Assembly (NCBI GenBank): GCA_016794345.1
Contig: JAEUKE010000183.1
Location: 1-64,000 of the forward strand
Length of the DNA: 64,000 nt
Direction: 5' to 3'
From: Myxococcales bacterium
GTDB lineage: Bacteria > Myxococcota_A > Polyangia > Polyangiales > Polyangiaceae
Every line of letters starts with the position of its first letter. Positions within the stretch are counted from its first letter, which is position 1. Position numbers and translations under genes: made by a program. Below the pieces are notes generated by a model. It was not told where the DNA came from. It saw nothing but the letters and a program-made list of their open reading frames with translations, and ran no database searches. Below are positions 58,879-64,000 of this stretch, one piece after another.

Positions 58879-59820
58879 TCAGGCCGAGCCTTTGGCGAGC
58901 TTCCGTCGCCGCGCGATCACCCACCCGAGGGCAGCGGTCCCGATGAGGGCGGCGCCGCCGCCGAGGCCCCACCTCGTGGCGGGCCGTTCGAGCTCGTTCA
59001 CCAGGCGCTGTGGGACGATCGAGGCCTGCGCGAAGCCGTGGATCTGGTCCACGTTCGGGAGCTCACCTCTCAGATCGCGCCGGTGGACGAGGAGGTCCGC
59101 GGCAACGACCCCTCGGCTCTCGTTCACGGCCGCGAACGCGCTCGCGGGTCGATCGGAGCGGACGAAGCCGGTCGACCAGTCCACGGCGTCGCGGTCCTCG
59201 TAGTCCCCGGCGACCGCGTCGAACGACGCGTCTTGCAGGTAGAGGGCGTGGTCGAAGCTCTCGGTCGGGTGGACCTCGCCGTCGTGGATGTGAACGGTGG
59301 GAAAGAAGATCTTGTCGGGCATCCGCGTCTTGAGCTCGAAGGCCATCGGATGTGGTCGGCCCTCGCGTGATTTGAGCTGGAACACGGCGAAGCCGTAGTC
59401 CGCGTACGAAGGGATCTTCGCCCAGATCTCGGGCGCGATCCGGAAGCGCGGGTCGAGGCGATCGAAGTCCTTCATCGCGGGCACGAAGGAAGCGACGTAG
59501 TCACCGACCTCCTCGACCGGGAGCGGGGCCGCCGCCGCGACGGCGGCGGACGCTCCCTTGCTGCGGGAGAGCGAAAACGACGGCTTCACCGGGAAGCCTG
59601 CGTCGAGCGCCTCGAAGAAGCCGCCGTTGTCCTTGAAGTCGATGAACCTGACCGCGTCCTCCGCCGCCGGCGTGAGGACGGGCAGCGGGAGGATCATCGC
59701 GTTCTCGGCCTCGGACGAGAACTCCATCTCATAGACCAGAAACTGCGTTCCTTGGCCCGAGAGGCGGGCGAAGATCCGGGTGTTTCGAACGCTGCGCACC
59801 GGGCCGGCGAAGCAACACAT
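58879..59820 (-). CDS. Conserved-looking hypothetical with C-terminal membrane anchor
   Basis: I do not recognise the family with certainty. The 313-residue product (ATG 59820) starts MCCFAGPVRSVRNTRIFARL with a Cys pair. A long mixed alpha/beta domain follows (GTQFLVYEMEFSSEAENAM ... YADYGFAVFQLKSREG ... FPTVHIHDGEVHPTESFDH), in which the His-Ile-His-Asp segment could bind metal. A C-terminal anchor (WGLGGGAALIGTAALGWVIARRRK) ends the protein, as in surface proteins anchored by a single helix. There is no signal peptide, so the orientation is uncertain. The 160-bp gap 59821-59981 shows no gene. Confidence 0.6.
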   Translation of the reverse strand: MCCFAGPVRSVRNTRIFARLSGQGTQFLVYEMEFSSEAENAMILPLPVLTPAAEDAVRFIDFKDNGGFFEALDAGFPVKPSFSLSRSKGASAAVAAAAPLPVEEVGDYVASFVPAMKDFDRLDPRFRIAPEIWAKIPSYADYGFAVFQLKSREGRPHPMAFELKTRMPDKIFFPTVHIHDGEVHPTESFDHALYLQDASFDAVAGDYEDRDAVDWSTGFVRSDRPASAFAAVNESRGVVAADLLVHRRDLRGELPNVDQIHGFAQASIVPQRLVNELERPATRWGLGGGAALIGTAALGWVIARRRKLAKGSA

Positions 59821-59981
59821 GGGGCCATGTACGAACGCGCCCGCCCGACGATCTCTTTCCTGCGGAGTCGAGTCGGCATGCCCCTGCGGACTTTCGTCTG
59901 CATGTAGCCCCCTTGCACCTCGAAATGGTCAATGATTTCCAATGTGGAGCCCAGGCACGGGGCCTGCAAAAACCGCGCGTC

Positions 59982-61607
59982 ATGCTCCGTCTCCTCCGCC
60001 TCCCTCGCGCGCGGGCGCGCACCCTCGCGGTCGTGCTCGCGCTCGGCTCTGCGCCGGCCTGCACCGGTCAGATCGGGGGGGACGACGCGGGCAAGGGGAC
60101 CCGCCGCGCGGACTCGCCGCTCTGCACCGAGTCCGCCACGCCCGGCCCGGCGCCGCTCCGCCGCTTGACCGTCGGCGAGCTGAACAACACCGTGCGCGAT
60201 CTCCTCGGGGACACCACGCGGCCGGGCGACGGGCTCCCGCCCGACTTCCCCGCGGAGAAAGCCTCGAACGGGTTCGAGAACGACGTGACGGAGCAGACGG
60301 TCACCGTGGCTCACGTGGAAGAGCTGCTGTCGATGAACGAGGGCATTGCGCTGCGCGCCACCGAAGATCTCGCGGCCATCGTCCCGTGTGACCCGGTCGC
60401 GTCCGGGGAGGATGCCTGCGTGCGCGAGTTCATCGAGGCGTTCGGTCGCCGCGCGTACCGCAGGCCCCTCGCCGCAGACGAGGTCGACGAGCTCGCCGCG
60501 GTCTTCGCTGTCGGCCGCGAGGGCGCGGACTTCCGCGCCGGCATCACGCTCGTGATCGAGCGGGTCCTGTCGTCGCCGGTCTTCCTCTACCGAGTGGAGA
60601 CGGAGGGGACCGACAGCGACGGCGCGGTGCTCCTGTCTTCACACGAGATGGCCTCCCGCCTCTCCTACTTCGTCTGGGAGTCGATGCCCGACGACGAGCT
60701 CTTCGCCGCCGCCGATGCGGGCTCGCTCGAGACCCCGGAGCAGATCGAGGCCCAGGTCAGGCGCATGTTCGCCGACCCGAAGGCGCGCGAGGCGCGGTGG
60801 AGCTTTTACAAGCAGTGGCTCCAGCTCTACCGCCTGCCGGACGTGTCCAAGAGCGCGGAGGACTATCCGACGTTTTCGCCCGAGCTGCTCCCCCACATGG
60901 AGGCGGAGGCGCGGGCGTTCCTCGAGGAGGTCGAGGCGAACGGAAACGCAAACGACCTCGTGAGCGCGCCCTTCACCTACCTCACGCCGGAGCTCGCGGC
61001 CTTCTACGGGGTCGACCCGGCCGCGAGCCCGGATCAGAAGGTCGAGCTCGACCCGGCGAGGCACGCCGGCATCCTGACGAAGGCCGGCCTCCTGTCGGTG
61101 CTCGCGAAGTTCGACACGGAGGCCGTGGTTCGCCGAGGCAAGTGGGCGCGCTTCCAGCTGCTCTGCGAGCACTTCGATCCGCCCGCGAACGCGGTCATGG
61201 ACCCGTCGGTCGATCGCACGAAGCCGCCTTGCAGCGGGTGCCACGCGATGCTCGATCCGGTGGGCCAGAGCTTCGAGCACTACGACGGCGTCGGGCTCTG
61301 GCGCGACACGAAAGACGGAGCGCCGATCGAGGACACCGCGCTGCTCGTCGGCACCGACGTCGACGGGGAGTACACCGGCGTGCGCGGCCTGGCGGACAAG
61401 CTCACGCAGTCGGAGCAGTACAAACGCTGCGTCGTCACGCAGCACTTCCGGTACGCGACCGGTCGCCGGGAGGCGGACGAGGACGCCTGCTCGACTGACA
61501 CGGCCTTCCTCGCCTTCGAGAAGGCCGGCTACGACCTCGAGGAGCTGCTCGTCGCCATCGCGACGAGCGACTCGTTCCGTTATCGCCCTGCCACGGAGGG
61601 GAAGTGA
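59982..61607 (+). CDS. DUF1592/DUF1588/DUF1585-type lipoprotein with CXXCH motif
   Basis: The 541-residue exported protein has a lipobox (SAPACTG, Cys near residue 27). The DUF1587 start is LRRLTVGELNNTVRDLLG. DUF1595/1592 helices follow (FGRRAYRRPLAADEVDEL, YRVETEGTDSDG..SRLSYFVWESMPDDEL). The DUF1588/1585 end carries CSGCHAMLDPVGQSFEHYDGVG with a single CXXCH heme-like motif. The family is paired with DUF1552 genes in Planctomycetes and Myxococcota and is of unknown function. It overlaps the DUF1552 gene if GTG 61604 starts it, or precedes it by 2 bp with ATG 61610. Confidence 0.88.
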   Translation: MLRLLRLPRARARTLAVVLALGSAPACTGQIGGDDAGKGTRRADSPLCTESATPGPAPLRRLTVGELNNTVRDLLGDTTRPGDGLPPDFPAEKASNGFENDVTEQTVTVAHVEELLSMNEGIALRATEDLAAIVPCDPVASGEDACVREFIEAFGRRAYRRPLAADEVDELAAVFAVGREGADFRAGITLVIERVLSSPVFLYRVETEGTDSDGAVLLSSHEMASRLSYFVWESMPDDELFAAADAGSLETPEQIEAQVRRMFADPKAREARWSFYKQWLQLYRLPDVSKSAEDYPTFSPELLPHMEAEARAFLEEVEANGNANDLVSAPFTYLTPELAAFYGVDPAASPDQKVELDPARHAGILTKAGLLSVLAKFDTEAVVRRGKWARFQLLCEHFDPPANAVMDPSVDRTKPPCSGCHAMLDPVGQSFEHYDGVGLWRDTKDGAPIEDTALLVGTDVDGEYTGVRGLADKLTQSEQYKRCVVTQHFRYATGRREADEDACSTDTAFLAFEKAGYDLEELLVAIATSDSFRYRPATEGK

Positions 61608-61609
61608 CA

Positions 61610-62926
61610 ATGAGGCTCTCGCGTCGATCGGTGTTGCGTGGTCTGGGCGGTGCAGCGATCGCCCTCCCGCTCTTCGAGGCCATGTTGCCCAAGAAGGCGA
61701 GCGCGGCCGGCCAGCCGAAGCGCCTCGTCGTGCTCGTGAACCAGAACGGCGCCGCCATGGAGGGTTGGCGACCGTCCGGCGGCGGCTTCGATCTCGGCAC
61801 GAGCGCGTACCTGTCCCCGCTCGCCGGTTACGAGGCAGAGGTGGTGCTGGTCGACGGCGTGGACTGCAAGGCCGCCCAGCAGCAGAACCACGGCGTCTCG
61901 GGTGTCGCGATGCTCTCCGGGACCCGCTCGGGGATGCCGGGCGCCGTCGAGATCAACGGTCCTTCGGTCGATCAGCGCGTCGCGCAGGTGATCGGGACCG
62001 AGACGAAGAAGGCCTCGCTCTCGCTGGGGCTCCTCTGCGAGGAGGCGTACTTCGCGGCCGGGCCCGGCCAACGCTTGCCGGTTCAAAATGATCCGTTCGG
62101 CGTCTTCACCGATCTCTTCTCCGACACGCAGACCAACACGGCGGAGCTCGAGCGGATCCGTAAGCGCCGCGAGAGCGTGCTCGACGGAGCCGCCGCGGAT
62201 ATCGAGCGCATCAAGCCCAAGATCAGCGCGGCCGATCAGCAGAAGCTCGACGCCCACCTCACCGCGGTGCGTGAGGTCGAGAAGCGGCTGGTCGCAGGGC
62301 TGTCGTGTGAGCCGCCGGCCAGCATCGGCCAGCCGGTGGATGTGTGGGCGAACGAGAGCTACATCACGGTGACCGACGTCCAGCTCGAGCTGATCGCGCT
62401 CGCCCTCTCCTGCGACGTGACGCGCGTCGCGGGTCTCCAGTGGGACGGCCCGGGCGGAACCTGGGATCATTTCGGGTCGAGCTGGCCCGAGGTCGTCGCC
62501 CTCGGCTCGCAGTACTCGAACATGTGGGTTCACGACATCGGGCACGAGAGCGGCGAGGCCCACGCCACGATCGGGCGCTGGTTCGCCGGCAAGGTCGCGC
62601 TCCTCATCGACAAGCTCAAGGCGCGGCCCGAGCCGGACGGCTCGACGCTGTTCGACAACACCGTCATCCTCTGGGCCAACGAGATGGGCGAGGCGGGCTC
62701 ACACGACCCCGGCAACTGCCCATTCCTGCTCGCCGGCGGCGCCAACAGCGGATTGGCGCGTAACAAACACGTCAGCTTGCCTCACCCGGGCTATTGGGGC
62801 GGGGGCGACGGCGCGCGGTCGAACAACGACCTCTTGCTCTCCGTGCTCCGGCTCTTCGACATCCAGGACGCGACGTTCGGCGACGCGGACTTCTGCAGCG
62901 GCCCGGTCACCGAGATCATCGCGTAG
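61610..62926 (+). CDS. DUF1552 protein with twin-arginine signal
   Basis: This is the partner of the upstream DUF1592 gene. The N-terminus (LSRRSVLRGLGGAAIALPLFE) has a twin-arginine motif, so Tat export of a folded protein is likely. The family core follows: VLVNQNGAAMEGWRPSG, GVDCKAAQQQNHGVSGVAML, then DLEI-type helices and GPGGTWDHFGSSWPE, WANEMGEAGSHDPGNCPFL. The DUF1552/DUF1501 relation to sulfatase-like folds is known, but the role is not. ATG 61610 after GGAGGGG is preferred; GTG 61604 is possible. It ends 20 bp before the convergent VWA gene. Confidence 0.88.
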   Translation: MRLSRRSVLRGLGGAAIALPLFEAMLPKKASAAGQPKRLVVLVNQNGAAMEGWRPSGGGFDLGTSAYLSPLAGYEAEVVLVDGVDCKAAQQQNHGVSGVAMLSGTRSGMPGAVEINGPSVDQRVAQVIGTETKKASLSLGLLCEEAYFAAGPGQRLPVQNDPFGVFTDLFSDTQTNTAELERIRKRRESVLDGAAADIERIKPKISAADQQKLDAHLTAVREVEKRLVAGLSCEPPASIGQPVDVWANESYITVTDVQLELIALALSCDVTRVAGLQWDGPGGTWDHFGSSWPEVVALGSQYSNMWVHDIGHESGEAHATIGRWFAGKVALLIDKLKARPEPDGSTLFDNTVILWANEMGEAGSHDPGNCPFLLAGGANSGLARNKHVSLPHPGYWGGGDGARSNNDLLLSVLRLFDIQDATFGDADFCSGPVTEIIA

Positions 62927-62946
62927 ACCGGACGGCGGCGCCGCGC

Positions 62947-64000
62947 TCAGTTCTCGAGCGTCTGGCAGCCGACGACGACCTCGACCTTGGCGGTCGCGTC
63001 GGACTTGAGCAGCTCGCACGCCTCGCCGTAGAGCTGGACCTTGTCCTTGCCCTGGAAGTAGTCCCAGCCGTTGGCGTGTGACGTGTCGCGCGGGATGGCC
63101 TGGGTCCCGTCGTCGTTCGTCACCGTGATGTTGACGGCGTCGTAGTCGGGCGTGCCGTTCGGCGTCGGCAGCTCGAAGGTGCAGCTGGCGGCCTCGAGGG
63201 CGATCGACTCGAGCGCGCTGGCGAGCGCGTCCTCGAAGTTGTCGACGTTCACGAGGTACGCGCACTCGTTCAGGCTCTCGCAACCGGCGTAGAGCGCGGT
63301 GCCGCCCGCGGCGGCGAGCTGCGAGAGGTTGATGGCCAGGTCGGTCGCCGGATCGCTCGAGGCGGCCTCGCCGTCGATGCCGACGACGTAGGTGCGCACG
63401 CCGCTCGCTGCGGCGGAGGCGGCCACGTCGAGCGCGCGCTGGATGTCGTTGGCGCTCGGATCGCTGGTGGTGTCGCAGGACGTCGGCAGGCCGTCGGTGA
63501 GGAGCACGACGCTCGTCACGCCGGGCATCGACATGGAGAGCGCGGCGTCGAGCGTGCCCGAGAGCGCCGGGGCGAGGGGCGTGCCCCAGTAGAACTCGGT
63601 GTCGGAGGCGGAGACCGAGGAGATGATCTGTTGCTCGTGAGCGCTGTCGAGCGTGTCCATCCCGACGGCGAGCGACTGGTAGGTGCTCGCGTCGCAGCGG
63701 TTCGTCGTGTCGGGGAGCTCGCCCGTCGCGCAGTTGCAGTCGATGAAGTTGCCCGAGGTCACCTCGCAGCACGTCACGGGCTGGTCGCCCGAGGGGAACA
63801 TGGCGAGACCCGCGACGGTCGAGTCGGGCATCGAGACGAGGATGTTCGCCAGGCCGGCGGAGGTCAGCGTCCATCGCGTGTCGGTCGCGCCGACCCGGAG
63901 GTGCATGCTCCCCGAGCGGTCGAGCAAGAAGAGGAGGTTCGAGCCCGCCGGCTCGACGGGGTAGACGCCGGTCGCCTCGGGGCAGACCTCAGGGCCCGCG
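62947..64000 (-). CDS. VWA-domain protein (partial, N-terminus off the right edge)
   Basis: The visible C-terminal ~351 residues contain a VWA domain with an intact MIDAS (FLLDRSGSMHL near the right edge, WGTPLAPALSG, LTDGLPTS). Many Cys residues (TCCEVTSGNFIDCNC, NRCDAS, GCESLNECAYL, ASCTFEL, GEACELL, GCQTLEN) suggest a disulfide-rich extracellular protein. The frame stays open to the edge (EVCPEATGVYPVEPAGSNLLF precedes the MIDAS), so the signal peptide is outside the window. The stop is at 62947. It converges with the DUF1552 gene. Confidence 0.8.
   Translation of the reverse strand, partial: AGPEVCPEATGVYPVEPAGSNLLFLLDRSGSMHLRVGATDTRWTLTSAGLANILVSMPDSTVAGLAMFPSGDQPVTCCEVTSGNFIDCNCATGELPDTTNRCDASTYQSLAVGMDTLDSAHEQQIISSVSASDTEFYWGTPLAPALSGTLDAALSMSMPGVTSVVLLTDGLPTSCDTTSDPSANDIQRALDVAASAAASGVRTYVVGIDGEAASSDPATDLAINLSQLAAAGGTALYAGCESLNECAYLVNVDNFEDALASALESIALEAASCTFELPTPNGTPDYDAVNITVTNDDGTQAIPRDTSHANGWDYFQGKDKVQLYGEACELLKSDATAKVEVVVGCQTLEN

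Overview
The window is a GC-rich (roughly 70%) stretch of a bacterial chromosome. It probably comes from a myxobacterium of the class Polyangia (Myxococcota). The signs are two eukaryote-like Ser/Thr kinases, many lipoproteins whose lipid-anchored Cys is followed by Ser/Thr/Gly-rich linkers (TTGST-like), cysteine-rich DUF4215 repeats, LDL-receptor class A repeats, ferritin-like lipoproteins, an RRM protein with a glycine-rich tail, GTG/TTG starts and very tight gene packing. I see no tRNA, rRNA, CRISPR array, transposase or phage gene. The assignment is inference from gene content only.

Layout. 1-3455 (minus strand): succinate dehydrogenase sdhC-sdhA-sdhB, with sdhB cut by the left edge. 3456-8000: a G/C-tract palindromic repeat, a DUF2169 protein, a lipoprotein and a bolA-corC pair. 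8061-11666: full-length glycine decarboxylase gcvP and a Uma2-family nuclease-like gene, separated by a second copy of the G/C-tract repeat. 11675-15878 (minus): an outer-membrane-like protein overlapping a ferritin-like lipoprotein, then a Suv3-like helicase. 15950-18194: a FIST-domain sensor overlapping the first of two paralogous genes of unknown function, each built from two copies of a ~62-residue helical module. This is the most system-like uncharacterised unit here. 18222-23603: a five-CXXCH lipoprotein cytochrome, a Coq4-motif protein and a DUF4215/P-domain lipoprotein.

23606-30723: an ECF sigma factor coupled by a GTGA overlap to a membrane Ser/Thr kinase, a membrane protein of unknown function, glutathione reductase, a Gre-type elongation factor and small unknown genes. 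30876-39647: surface and envelope functions (lipase-like lipoprotein, two von Willebrand A proteins, one of them with an FHA domain, an LDLa-repeat lipoprotein), a thioredoxin fold without CXXC, and the RRM protein, whose terminator hairpin lies inside the next reading frame. 39733-42453: a truncated receiver domain, a probable DACNV-type sensor and an aldehyde dehydrogenase.

42558-50265: a DUF2339 giant membrane protein and an overlapping four-gene run of Ser/Thr kinase, PEGA-like protein, SUMF1-type lipoprotein and creatininase-like hydrolase. 50274-57430: an L,D-transpeptidase lipoprotein, a P-loop NTPase divergent from an S51-like peptidase, a pentapeptide-repeat protein and a geranylgeranyl-reductase-like flavoprotein. 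57449-64000: a CoA-binding/DUF6544 fusion, a conserved unknown, a DUF1592-DUF1552 pair and a VWA protein cut by the right edge.

How they work together. Central metabolism (sdh, gcvP, gor, ALDH) is interspersed with many independent sensing units (FIST, two STKs, ECF sigma, FHA, DACNV) and secreted lipoproteins, as expected for a large social or predatory delta-type genome. All functions are read from sequence motifs by eye. Start codons are choices made on Shine-Dalgarno, overlap and signal-peptide grounds.
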